From assembly GCA_001998905.1 (NCBI GenBank), contig MLAA01000028.1, positions 1-34,335 on the forward strand: a stretch of DNA of 34,335 nt. The letters are read 5' to 3'. A model generated the notes under the pieces. That model ran no database searches. It was given only the letters and a program-made list of their open reading frames with translations, and was not told the DNA's origin. Made by a program: the position numbers and the translations under genes. This document shows, piece by piece, positions 1 to 8,031 of the stretch; positions within the stretch are counted from its first letter, which is position 1, and every line of letters begins with the position of its first letter. The DNA is from Rodentibacter caecimuris (GTDB lineage: Bacteria > Pseudomonadota > Gammaproteobacteria > Enterobacterales > Pasteurellaceae).

Positions 1-69
1 AGTCACTTTTGGGAAAGTGAGGGGAAAGTGTGGTCGATTTTTAGGGTATTTTATTCTTAATCAGCCTAA

Positions 70-78
70 TGCTAGAAT
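70..78 (+). promoter_or_regulatory. Possible extended -10 promoter of arcB
   Basis: TGC followed by TAGAAT matches an extended -10 element (5 of 6 in the hexamer), 34 bases before the arcB start codon. No good -35 is seen. No clear Shine-Dalgarno lies before the arcB ATG. Confidence 0.35.
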
Positions 79-112
79 AGAGTAAATCTGTTTATTATCA
101 CCAAAGTCCATT

Positions 113-1960
113 ATGCAGCACATTAAATCTCTTGCTCAACGTTATATTGATTGGTTAATTCGTCTTGGACGGGTTAAATTTTCCTTACTCGGTATTTTTT
201 TATTGGCTGTTTTTGCGCTTTCTTTGCAAGTATTATTGAGTTTTTTCATTATAGGAGACATTTATTGGCTTGATATTGTCCGCTCAATTATTTTTGGACT
301 AATGTCAGCGCCTTTTGTCATTTATTTTTTTGCTGTCTTAGTTGAGCGGCTCGAAACTTCTCGGCAACAGCTTTCTCGTAGCGTTACTGAATTAAAAAAA
401 GAGGTATCAGAACGAAAACAAACAGAAAATAAACTTTCTATTGCGCTTGATAATTTAGAAGAGATTCATCGGGACAAAAGCAACTTAATGGCAACGATAA
501 GCCATGAACTGCGTACACCATTAAATGGTATTATCGGATTAAGTCGAATTTTATTAGATGGAAATTTAACTGAAGAGCAGAGAAGTTATTTGAAAACGAT
601 TAGTGTAAGTGCGGTTAGTTTAGGACATATTTTTAATGAAATTATTGATATGGAAAAAATTGATGCAAACCGGATTCGTATTAATTTACAACCTACAGCA
701 CTTTCTTCACTGTTAAATGATATTCAAAATTTTGGTGTTTTGTTATCAGAACAAAAGAAACTTCAATTTATTACTGATTATGATAGCAACTTGCCTAACT
801 GGCTAATGTTGGATTCAGTAAGGTTGAGTCAGATTTTGTGGAATTTGATTAATAATGCAGTCAAATTTACTCAGGATGGCTTTATTCGTTTAACGGTAAA
901 AGGTACATCACCTCAAACTTATGAATTTACCATTACAGATACAGGAATTGGTATTCCAAATGAAGAATTACCCTATATTTTTGAAATGTATTACCAAGTA
1001 AAAAAACAACCTGATAATCAAATTAATCTGGTTGGAAGTGGTATCGGATTATCTGTTTCAAAAACCTTAGCAAATCTAATGGGAGGCGATTTAACTGTTA
1101 AAAGTCAAGTTGGTAAGGGCTCAACATTTATTTTAAGTATTACTGCTATGGAAGCATTAGCTCCGCAACAGTTGGATTGTTACCAGGGGCGACATTTAAA
1201 CATCTTATTAGTAGAGGATTTAGAGCTAAATATTCTGGTTGCTCGCTCCGTATTGGAAAAACTTGGACATCAGGTTGATAGTGCGTTAAATGGTAAACAA
1301 GCCATTCGTTTATTTGAACAGAATAACTATGATTTAGTGCTGCTAGATATTCAACTACCTGATATGACAGGGTTTCAAATTGCACAATATTTGCGTAAAC
1401 GCTATGAGGAAGGAATTTATGACTCATTGCCACCGTTAATTGCGTTTACTGCTAATGTTATGCATGACGAGGAAGAATATTTGGATCAGGGAATGGATGG
1501 CGTGTTGCGTAAGCCACTCGCTATTGATGAGCTTAATACTTGTTTATGTGTTCATCTGGATGAGTATTTTCATGAGAAGCCCTTATCGTTAAATGATCAG
1601 ATTGAACAAAGTGAGACACTTGATTTGGCTTTACTTCAATTATTGAATAAATCTCAAATTGAACAAAGTTTAAAAATGTTTGAAAAAATGATACCGAATT
1701 ATTTAATAGAATTAAAAGCCTATTATCAGCAGTATCAATCGACGGGAAAATTACAACAAATTACACATCAAGCCCATAAAATTAAAGGTGCGGCTGCATC
1801 TGTTGGTTTACGCTCGATTTATCAACTGGCAAATGAATTAGAACATCTTAATGTAGAATATTATGATGAAAAATGTAAAGAATTGATTAATGAGCTAGAG
1901 AACCAATACCAGAAAAATATGGACGAGTTGAAAGCATATTTATATCAAGTCGTAGAATAA
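113..1960 (+). CDS. arcB: Aerobic respiration control hybrid sensor kinase ArcB, short PAS-less form
   Basis: Inner-membrane hybrid histidine kinase of 615 residues that in the known family feeds a phosphorelay to the regulator ArcA according to redox state. Two membrane segments (about 23-47 and 55-77) are followed by a coiled linker (80-120), a HisKA domain with H131 in an SHELRTP box, an HATPase domain (N box 243-252, G1 DTGIGI 276-281, G2 GSGIGLS 308-314), a receiver domain with D412 and K467, and an HPt domain with H555. The three-step His-Asp-His relay is therefore intact. E. coli ArcB has 778 residues; the PAS domain between linker and HisKA is missing here, and so are cysteines in the linker. 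A short PAS-less ArcB is known from Haemophilus. The start was chosen because the N-terminal membrane segments follow directly. Confidence 0.93.
   Translation: MQHIKSLAQRYIDWLIRLGRVKFSLLGIFLLAVFALSLQVLLSFFIIGDIYWLDIVRSIIFGLMSAPFVIYFFAVLVERLETSRQQLSRSVTELKKEVSERKQTENKLSIALDNLEEIHRDKSNLMATISHELRTPLNGIIGLSRILLDGNLTEEQRSYLKTISVSAVSLGHIFNEIIDMEKIDANRIRINLQPTALSSLLNDIQNFGVLLSEQKKLQFITDYDSNLPNWLMLDSVRLSQILWNLINNAVKFTQDGFIRLTVKGTSPQTYEFTITDTGIGIPNEELPYIFEMYYQVKKQPDNQINLVGSGIGLSVSKTLANLMGGDLTVKSQVGKGSTFILSITAMEALAPQQLDCYQGRHLNILLVEDLELNILVARSVLEKLGHQVDSALNGKQAIRLFEQNNYDLVLLDIQLPDMTGFQIAQYLRKRYEEGIYDSLPPLIAFTANVMHDEEEYLDQGMDGVLRKPLAIDELNTCLCVHLDEYFHEKPLSLNDQIEQSETLDLALLQLLNKSQIEQSLKMFEKMIPNYLIELKAYYQQYQSTGKLQQITHQAHKIKGAAASVGLRSIYQLANELEHLNVEYYDEKCKELINELENQYQKNMDELKAYLYQVVE
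607..615 (+). repeat. DNA uptake signal (USS core)
   Basis: Exact AAGTGCGGT core inside arcB, forward orientation. Such cores mark DNA preferred for natural transformation in the Haemophilus-type Pasteurellaceae. Confidence 0.7.
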
Positions 1961-2019
1961 TAGAATTGGGCATTATGAACGTTAGGACTAAATTTTTTAC
2001 TCAATAACAAACTCACATT

Positions 2020-3888
2020 ATGTTATCTCAACGTCGTTGCTATCTTTTGGTTAGTGAAATATTCCCTCAGCTTCCTCCTAATACACTGATTGTCGGTGAA
2101 AATGGTATTCCCTTTAAGCAAACGACAAACCTATTGGGGCAAGAGTTTGACTATATTTTATTTGATGCTCGACAAGGCATTCATCTTGAAGCTTTGGCGA
2201 TAGCTGCTGGAACATTAAAAGCCGGAGGGACATTCCTTATTTTATTATCGGATTGGGAAACACTAGCAGAAAAAATAGATTTAGATAGTCAACGTTGGAA
2301 TGATCTTAATGCAATTTCCACACCGAATTTTATTCGTTACTTTAAGCATTGTATTGAAAAAGCTGGTTTTCCAATTTTATATGACGAAAGTGCGGTCGTT
2401 TTTTCTCCTGTTTTTTCTTTTTATCCTGAGAAATTTGCTGCGACAGAATCTCAGCAACAAATCATTCAGAAAATGCTGAAGGTCTCCGCAGAATGCTATT
2501 TACTTACGGCTAAACGAGGACGAGGTAAATCAGCCTTAGCCGGATTTTTTGCGAATCACCTCACAGAAAAAATTTACCTAACTGCGGCGAATAAAAATGC
2601 AGTGAAAATTTTAACGCAGCATAGTTGTCGGGAAATTGAATTTATCGCACCGGATGAATTAGCGGAAAAATTAATTTCTCACCCTGATATGTTTAAACAA
2701 GCGTGGTTATTTGTAGATGAGGCGGCAATGTTACCTTTAGCTTGGTTACAGCTATTTGCTCGTCATTTTCGACATATTTTATTTATTACGACCTTGTATA
2801 GTTATGAGGGAACAGGACGAGGATTTGAATTAAAATTTCGACAGAAAATTAACCGTACTTTGGCTTGTTTTGAATTAGAAGAACCCCTACGTTGGGCGAA
2901 AAACGATCTTTTAGAGCTATTTATTGAAGACTTATTGCTTTTGAATGTGGAGAGATATGTATCTAAATGGCAGTTTCAATCAGAATATGCGTGCTATATT
3001 GCCAATTTGCCCCAATCAGAATTAGCAAACTCACCACAAGACTTTTACGGATTATTGAGTCTTGCCCATTACCGTACGACTCCCACAGATTTACGTCGTT
3101 TATTTGATGCTAATAATCAGCAATTTTATTCTGCGACAATAAACAAGCAGTTGATTGGTGGTGTTTGGGCATTACAAGAGGGAAAGATGAGTGATCTTAA
3201 ATTGATTGAACAAATTCAACAAGGCAAACGGCGTCCAAGAGGGAATTTAGTGCCGCAATTGTTATGCTTTCACGCTAATTTACCTCAGGCTTGCCAACTT
3301 ACCTCATTGAGAATTTCCCGTATTGCATTATTGCCTCATCGACAACGACAGGGTATAGGTTCGCAGCTTATTGAATTTATAAAAAATAACTCAAATGTTG
3401 ATTTCTTATCGGTAAGTTTTGGTTATACGAAAGAATTAGCAGAATTTTGGCAGAAAAATGAATTTGTTTTAGTCTATTTAGGCGAACATTTAGAAGCAAG
3501 CAGTGGCTGTTATACTGCTATTGGATTGTTAGGTATCTCCCGAAAGGCTAAATATTTTGTCGCACAGGCAAAAGCGCAGTTTCAGAGGAATATAGGACTT
3601 TCTGAACATCCTTTATCCGAGCAGATTTATCAAGGGAAAATTGATTGGAACTTAGATGAACAAGATTGGCTTAGTTTAAAAAACTTTGCTGAATTTAACC
3701 GCACTTTAACCGCAACGATACCGGCTATTCAGCGTTTATTATATAGGTTTGGTGAACATCCATTTCCTTTATCGGCAGAATATTGTCGAACGAAAAAACT
3801 TCCGATTAACCGTAGAAACGGCATAAAATTAATGCGTGCGGAAATACTATCAGCCATTCGTTTATATTTTGTTAAGGAGAAAAAATGA
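2020..3888 (+). CDS. tmcA: tRNA(Met) cytidine acetyltransferase TmcA
   Basis: Cytosolic enzyme of 622 residues that uses acetyl-CoA and ATP (or GTP) to make N4-acetylcytidine at the wobble position of elongator tRNA-Met. An N-terminal domain (about 1-140) is followed by a helicase-like ATPase domain with a Walker A loop at 163-171 (K170 in RGRGKS), a Walker B strand ending FVDEA at 231-235, and a YEGTGRGF segment at 262-269 typical of the family. A GNAT acetyltransferase domain follows, with the acetyl-CoA loop near 440-449 (RQRQGIGSQL region). E. coli TmcA has 671 residues, so this one is modestly shorter at the C terminus. No good Shine-Dalgarno precedes the ATG. The stop codon overlaps the next gene as ATGA, suggesting translational coupling. 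Confidence 0.93.
   Translation: MLSQRRCYLLVSEIFPQLPPNTLIVGENGIPFKQTTNLLGQEFDYILFDARQGIHLEALAIAAGTLKAGGTFLILLSDWETLAEKIDLDSQRWNDLNAISTPNFIRYFKHCIEKAGFPILYDESAVVFSPVFSFYPEKFAATESQQQIIQKMLKVSAECYLLTAKRGRGKSALAGFFANHLTEKIYLTAANKNAVKILTQHSCREIEFIAPDELAEKLISHPDMFKQAWLFVDEAAMLPLAWLQLFARHFRHILFITTLYSYEGTGRGFELKFRQKINRTLACFELEEPLRWAKNDLLELFIEDLLLLNVERYVSKWQFQSEYACYIANLPQSELANSPQDFYGLLSLAHYRTTPTDLRRLFDANNQQFYSATINKQLIGGVWALQEGKMSDLKLIEQIQQGKRRPRGNLVPQLLCFHANLPQACQLTSLRISRIALLPHRQRQGIGSQLIEFIKNNSNVDFLSVSFGYTKELAEFWQKNEFVLVYLGEHLEASSGCYTAIGLLGISRKAKYFVAQAKAQFQRNIGLSEHPLSEQIYQGKIDWNLDEQDWLSLKNFAEFNRTLTATIPAIQRLLYRFGEHPFPLSAEYCRTKKLPINRRNGIKLMRAEILSAIRLYFVKEKK
2387..2397 (+). repeat. DNA uptake signal, extended match
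   Basis: AAAGTGCGGTC followed by GTTTTTTCT, the fullest uptake-signal match in this part of the window, lying inside tmcA codons. Confidence 0.85.
3698..3706 (-). repeat. DNA uptake signal (USS core)
   Basis: Exact core in reverse orientation (ACCGCACTT) near the 3' end of tmcA, about 440 bases from the next copy at the mfd start. Confidence 0.7.
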
Positions 3889-4058
3889 AAGAGCAACCCC
3901 AAAAAAGCTGGTTTAAACGTATATGGGAAAAATATAATGAATTTTGTAAAGATTTCGGTGTTGACCAAGGTTGCCGAAGTTGTGTTCCCCGTGTCCAAAT
4001 GGATGAAAATGGTAACTTAAAAAAAACGTTGGAAGAGCGTAAAAATACAGAAAACTAA
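3885..4058 (+). CDS. Small conserved-looking protein of unknown function, coupled to tmcA
   Basis: Reading frame of 57 codons whose ATG overlaps the tmcA stop as ATGA, with a Shine-Dalgarno AAGGAG 9 bases upstream inside the end of tmcA. The product is charged and soluble-looking: a basic and aromatic N-terminal half (W9, F10, W14, Y17) leads to C21 and then a GVDQGCRSCVP segment (residues 25-35) with C30 and C33, a CxxC pair that could bind metal or form a disulfide. There is no signal peptide or membrane segment. A short hypothetical gene at this place, next to tmcA and before mfd, is expected in Pasteurellaceae, and I believe a DUF family covers it, but I cannot verify which. The strong ribosome binding site, the overlap and the cysteine pattern make it a likely real gene; its function is unknown. 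Confidence 0.75.
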   Translation: MKEQPQKSWFKRIWEKYNEFCKDFGVDQGCRSCVPRVQMDENGNLKKTLEERKNTEN

Positions 4059-4134
4059 TCTGTTATTTTATACAGGTAAATTGGAAATAATCTGTAAATT
4101 AGGCTACACTATGCGGAAATTTACCTCGGGAAAT

Positions 4135-4145
4135 GACCGCACTTT
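4135..4145 (-). repeat. DNA uptake signal abutting the mfd start codon
   Basis: GACCGCACTTT ends exactly one base before the mfd ATG, occupying the place where a Shine-Dalgarno would be expected. Confidence 0.85.
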
Positions 4146-7100
4146 ATGACTTATTTTCAACTTGATATTCCTACTCAACCCAACGATCATAAAATTCTCG
4201 GAAATGTTTTAGTTGGCGCAGATGCGCTTGCCATTGCCGAAATTGCAGATAACAATCAGGGGCTAACTGTTGTTGTTACTTCTAATACTCGTAGTGCAAT
4301 ACGTTTGGAATCCATTCTTACGGAAATGTCGAATAAAACAGTCCGTTTTTTTCCAAGTTGGGAAACTTTACCCTATGATCAATTCTCTCCTCATCAAGAA
4401 ATTATTTCTGCTCGTTTAAGTACATTATTTTATTTACAAAATGCGATGAACGGTATTGTCATTTTTCCGATCAATACCCTAATGCAGAGAGTATGTCCAA
4501 TACAATATCTGCAACACAATGTATTGATTATTAAAAAAGGGGATCGATTATTCATTGATAAAATGCGTCGACAATTGGAGAGTGCAGGCTATCGTTCGGT
4601 AGAACAAGTATTGGAACACGGTGAATATGCAGTAAGAGGATCATTACTAGATCTATTCCCAATGGGAAGTGAGGTTCCTTTTCGCCTTGATTTTTTTGAT
4701 GATGAAATTGATTCTATTCGTACTTTTGATGTGGATTCTCAACGTACCCTTGATGAAATTAAGGAAATAAATTTACTACCGGCTCATGAGTTTCCGACGG
4801 ATGATAAAGGAATTGAGTTTTTCCGTAGTCGTTTTCGGGAAATGTTCGGTGAAATTCGTCGAGATCCAGAACATATTTATCAGCAAGTGAGTAAGGGAAC
4901 ATTAGCAGCAGGCATTGAATACTGGCTACCGTTATTTTTTGACCAGACGGCAACTCTATTTGATTATTTACCGACGAATACGTTATTTATCGAGTTAGAA
5001 CATTATGGGCAGCAAGGCGAGCAATTTTATCAAGATGCAAAATATCGTTATGAGCAACGTAAATATGATCCTATGCGTCCTTTATTAGCTCCGGAACAAT
5101 TATGGTTAAATATGGAGGAAATAAATCGCCAATTAAAATGTTATCCAAGAATCAGTTTTAAAACGGATAAAGTCCGTAATTCGGTGCGTCAAAAAAACTT
5201 GAATGTGGCACCTTTGCCAGAATTAAATATTCATGCACAACACAAAGATTCATTACATTTACTTAAACAGTTTATCGCCAATTTTAAGGGCAACGTTGTG
5301 TTTTTAGTGGAAACTGAAGGGCGGCGAGAGATTTTATCAGACTTGCTTTCTCCATTAAAATTAACACCAGCACGTATTAAAAATTTGTTACAGGCAATAG
5401 AATATTCGCAAAGTTTATTAGTCGGACCGTTGGATCAAGGTTTTATCATTGAATGTGATACACCTTTAGCGGTGCTATGTGAGCATAATTTATTAGGCGA
5501 GCGGGTTCAACAATCACATCGACGAGATAAACGAAAATTAGTTAACCCCGACACGTTGATTCGAAGTTTGGCAGAATTAAAAATTGGACAGCCAGTTGTA
5601 CATTTGGATCACGGTGTTGGGCGTTATGGTGGCCTTGTTACATTGGAAAACCATGGAATTAAAGCTGAGTATCTGCTACTCAACTATGCCAATGATTCGA
5701 AACTGTATGTACCAGTTAACGCATTGAATTTTATTAGTCGTTATGTTGGTGGCTCTGATGATACTGCGCCATTACACAAATTAGGTAATGAGGCTTGGGC
5801 TAAAGCTAGACAAAAAGCCGCGGAAAAAATTCGTGATGTTGCTGCGGAATTACTCGATGTTTATGCGCAGCGCGAAGTGAAAAAAGGCTTTGCATTTCAA
5901 TATGATCGTACTGAATTCCAACAGTTTGCCGCAACTTTTCCTTTTGAAGAAACACAAGATCAATTAATGGCGATTAATTCGGTGATTTCAGATATGTGTC
6001 AACCGAAAGCAATGGATCGTTTAGTATGTGGTGATGTGGGATTTGGTAAAACGGAAGTAGCGATGCGTGCGGCTTTTTTAGCAGTAATGAACCATAAACA
6101 AGTAGCAATGCTGGTGCCAACGACCTTACTTGCCCAACAACATTATGAAAATTTTAAAGATCGTTTTGCTAATTTGCCTGTTAATGTGGAAGTATTGTCC
6201 CGTTTTAAAACGGTTAAAGAACAAAGGCAAGTTTTAGAGAAATTGGCTCAGGGAAAAATTGATATTTTAATTGGCACACATAAGTTAATTCAATCTGATG
6301 TAAAGTTTCACGATTTGGGTTTATTGATTGTGGATGAAGAACATCGCTTTGGTGTCGGTCAGAAAGAAAAAATCAAACAATTACGCGCTAATATTGATAT
6401 TTTGGCAATGACCGCCACGCCGATTCCGCGAACCTTGAATATGGCGATGAACGGTATTCGAGATTTATCTATTATTTCTACTCCTCCGGCACGTCGTTTA
6501 AGTATTAAGACCTTTGTTCGTCAATCGGATGATTTAATTATTCGAGAAGCGATTCTGCGTGAAATTTTACGTGGTGGACAAGTGTATTATTTGCATAATG
6601 ATGTGGCAAGTATTGAAAATATGGCAGAAAAGTTGACCACGCTTGTACCGGAAGCTCGAGTTGTTGTTGGGCACGGACAAATGCGGGAGCGCGAATTAGA
6701 GCGCGTGATGAGTGATTTTTATCATCAACGCCATAATTTATTAGTGTGTTCTACAATTATCGAGACAGGAATTGATGTGCCTACAGCTAATACGATTATC
6801 ATTGAACGAGCAGATAAATTCGGCTTAGCACAGTTACATCAATTAAGAGGACGAGTAGGACGCTCTCACCATCAGGCCTATGCCTATCTGTTAACGCCAC
6901 CGCCTAAATTGATGAGTAAAGATGCATTGCGTCGTTTGGAAGCGCTCGAAAGTTTAGATAATTTAGGTGCCGGATTTATTTTGGCAACCCATGATTTAGA
7001 GATTCGAGGTGCCGGAGAATTGCTAGGTAACGAACAAAGTGGTCAAATTGAATCGATAGGTTTTTCCCTTTATATGGAATTGCTTGATGCGGCGGTGAAA

Positions 7101-7583
7101 GCATTAAAAGAAGGACGAGAGCCTTCTTTAGAAGAGTTAACACAACAGCAGGCCGAAATTGACTTACATATTCCGGCATTATTGCCAGAAGATTATCTTG
7201 GTGATGTAAATATGCGTTTATCCTTCTATAAACGTATTGTGGCAGCTGAGACAAAGCAAGAATTAGATGAATTAAAAGTTGAATTAATCGACCGTTTTGG
7301 GCTGTTACCAGAGGCAACGAAAAATTTACTTCAAATTGCTGAATTACGTTTATTGATCGCGCCTTTGAAAGTACTTCGTATTGATGTCGGTACACAAAGC
7401 GGTTTTATTGAATTTTCACCAACAGCACAAGTAGCACCGGAAAAATTTATTCAGCTCATTCAAAAAGAGCCGATTGTCTATCGTTTTGATGGACCATTGA
7501 AGTTTAAGTTTATGAAGGACCTCTCTGAGAATAAAGTGCGGTTAGAATTTGTGGTGAATTTAGTGAAGTTTTTGGTTGAATAA
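4146..7583 (+). CDS. mfd: Transcription-repair coupling factor Mfd
   Basis: Protein of 1145 residues (E. coli 1148) that removes RNA polymerase stalled at DNA lesions and recruits UvrA. The sequence follows E. coli Mfd throughout: a UvrB-like N-terminal module (for example EHGEYAVRG and LDLFPMGSE), an RNA-polymerase-interacting domain near 470-550 with HLDHGVGRY, and a RecG-like translocase with Walker A GDVGFGKT at 629-636 (K635), DEEH at 730-733, TATPIPRTL and the QLRGRVGR motif VI. The C-terminal TRCF domain is present. The ATG chosen is the first in frame and aligns with the family N terminus, but it has no Shine-Dalgarno; an uptake signal sits directly upstream. A strong terminator follows the gene, so it is probably transcribed as the last gene of its unit. 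Confidence 0.97.
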   Translation: MTYFQLDIPTQPNDHKILGNVLVGADALAIAEIADNNQGLTVVVTSNTRSAIRLESILTEMSNKTVRFFPSWETLPYDQFSPHQEIISARLSTLFYLQNAMNGIVIFPINTLMQRVCPIQYLQHNVLIIKKGDRLFIDKMRRQLESAGYRSVEQVLEHGEYAVRGSLLDLFPMGSEVPFRLDFFDDEIDSIRTFDVDSQRTLDEIKEINLLPAHEFPTDDKGIEFFRSRFREMFGEIRRDPEHIYQQVSKGTLAAGIEYWLPLFFDQTATLFDYLPTNTLFIELEHYGQQGEQFYQDAKYRYEQRKYDPMRPLLAPEQLWLNMEEINRQLKCYPRISFKTDKVRNSVRQKNLNVAPLPELNIHAQHKDSLHLLKQFIANFKGNVVFLVETEGRREILSDLLSPLKLTPARIKNLLQAIEYSQSLLVGPLDQGFIIECDTPLAVLCEHNLLGERVQQSHRRDKRKLVNPDTLIRSLAELKIGQPVVHLDHGVGRYGGLVTLENHGIKAEYLLLNYANDSKLYVPVNALNFISRYVGGSDDTAPLHKLGNEAWAKARQKAAEKIRDVAAELLDVYAQREVKKGFAFQYDRTEFQQFAATFPFEETQDQLMAINSVISDMCQPKAMDRLVCGDVGFGKTEVAMRAAFLAVMNHKQVAMLVPTTLLAQQHYENFKDRFANLPVNVEVLSRFKTVKEQRQVLEKLAQGKIDILIGTHKLIQSDVKFHDLGLLIVDEEHRFGVGQKEKIKQLRANIDILAMTATPIPRTLNMAMNGIRDLSIISTPPARRLSIKTFVRQSDDLIIREAILREILRGGQVYYLHNDVASIENMAEKLTTLVPEARVVVGHGQMRERELERVMSDFYHQRHNLLVCSTIIETGIDVPTANTIIIERADKFGLAQLHQLRGRVGRSHHQAYAYLLTPPPKLMSKDALRRLEALESLDNLGAGFILATHDLEIRGAGELLGNEQSGQIESIGFSLYMELLDAAVKALKEGREPSLEELTQQQAEIDLHIPALLPEDYLGDVNMRLSFYKRIVAAETKQELDELKVELIDRFGLLPEATKNLLQIAELRLLIAPLKVLRIDVGTQSGFIEFSPTAQVAPEKFIQLIQKEPIVYRFDGPLKFKFMKDLSENKVRLEFVVNLVKFLVE
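7534..7542 (+). repeat. DNA uptake signal (USS core)
   Basis: Exact AAGTGCGGT core at the very end of mfd, forward orientation. Confidence 0.7.
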
Positions 7584-7630
7584 GACTTTCTAAAATTGTT
7601 GTATTACATTTAAAGATTTAACATGACAAA

Positions 7631-7664
7631 AATAACGCGCTATTTTTATAGTGCGTTATTTTTT
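7631..7664 (+). terminator. Rho-independent terminator of mfd
   Basis: A 13-base-pair stem (AATAACGCGCTAT with ATAGTGCGTTATT, one G-U pair) with a short T-rich loop, then a run of T. It lies 48 bases after the mfd stop. Confidence 0.85.
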
Positions 7665-7850
7665 ACACCATTTTTTTTCTGAATGAAAGAGGACGATATC
7701 AAAACAGATGCTATGTTAATGTGCTTTCTAGTATTAAGTATGTAGTATCTTCGGATTTCTCACTTTTCCTTATTTGAAAGATAACCTCATTATTTAAGTT
7801 AAATTTCACATAAAAAGTTGGGTATTTATTATACTCAATTTATCTCTTTG

Positions 7851-7888
7851 TCAGGATGGATTTGCTGAATATATGGATTATTTTGCAA
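7851..7888 (-). promoter_or_regulatory. Tandem AraC half-sites (I1-I2 type) upstream of araF
   Basis: Read on the minus strand, TTGCAAAATAATCCATA (7888 to 7872) matches E. coli araI1 at 12 of 17 positions. After a 4-base gap, CAGCAAATCCATCCTGA (7867 to 7851) matches E. coli araI2 at 12 of 17. The 4-base gap equals that of E. coli I1-I2. The pair points away from araF and lies upstream of the CRP site, the order I recall for the E. coli araFGH promoter. E. coli sequences are from memory. Confidence 0.65.
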
Positions 7889-7899
7889 TAAATTCATAC

Positions 7900-7915
7900 T
7901 GTGATCCAGATCTCA
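7900..7915 (+). promoter_or_regulatory. CRP-cAMP binding site of the araF promoter
   Basis: TGTGA-TCCAGA-TCTCA has one mismatch to the consensus TGTGA-N6-TCACA. Its centre lies about 42 bases before the predicted transcription start, which is class II activator spacing. A closely similar site precedes the araB-position kinase. Confidence 0.7.
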
Positions 7916-7937
7916 GTTTAATGATTAATAAATAAAG

Positions 7938-7943
7938 TATTAT
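7938..7943 (+). promoter_or_regulatory. -10 element of the araFGH promoter
   Basis: TATTAT fits a -10 hexamer placed correctly behind the CRP site, giving a start near 7950 and a leader of about 80 bases to araF. The -35 region (about 7915-7920) is poor, as expected for an activator-dependent promoter. Confidence 0.55.
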
Positions 7944-7944
7944 G

Positions 7945-7957
7945 CGTCCATCGGACG
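7945..7957 (+). promoter_or_regulatory. Perfect short palindrome at the araF transcription start
   Basis: CGTCC-ATC-GGACG is a perfect 5-base inverted repeat at the predicted transcription start. It could be an operator or a 5' leader hairpin. No equivalent was seen at the kinase promoter. Confidence 0.3.
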
Positions 7958-8031
7958 GTAAGCTCGTTAAACAAGCTGTTTCGAAGGTGGTAACATTCAT
8001 TTATTGGTGCATTTATATTGAGGATCTCGCG

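Noticed and set aside
1-45. Inverted repeat TCACTTT/AAAGTGA at 3-20 and a one-mismatch uptake signal (AAAGTGTGGTC) just after it.
   Set aside because: The preceding gene is outside the window, so a terminator cannot be judged, and the uptake core is not exact.
7942-8031. N-terminal extension of araF by 30 residues from an upstream ATG.
   Set aside because: The extension starts within the predicted -10 element and would bury the signal peptide; the ATG at 8032 gives the normal AraF length.
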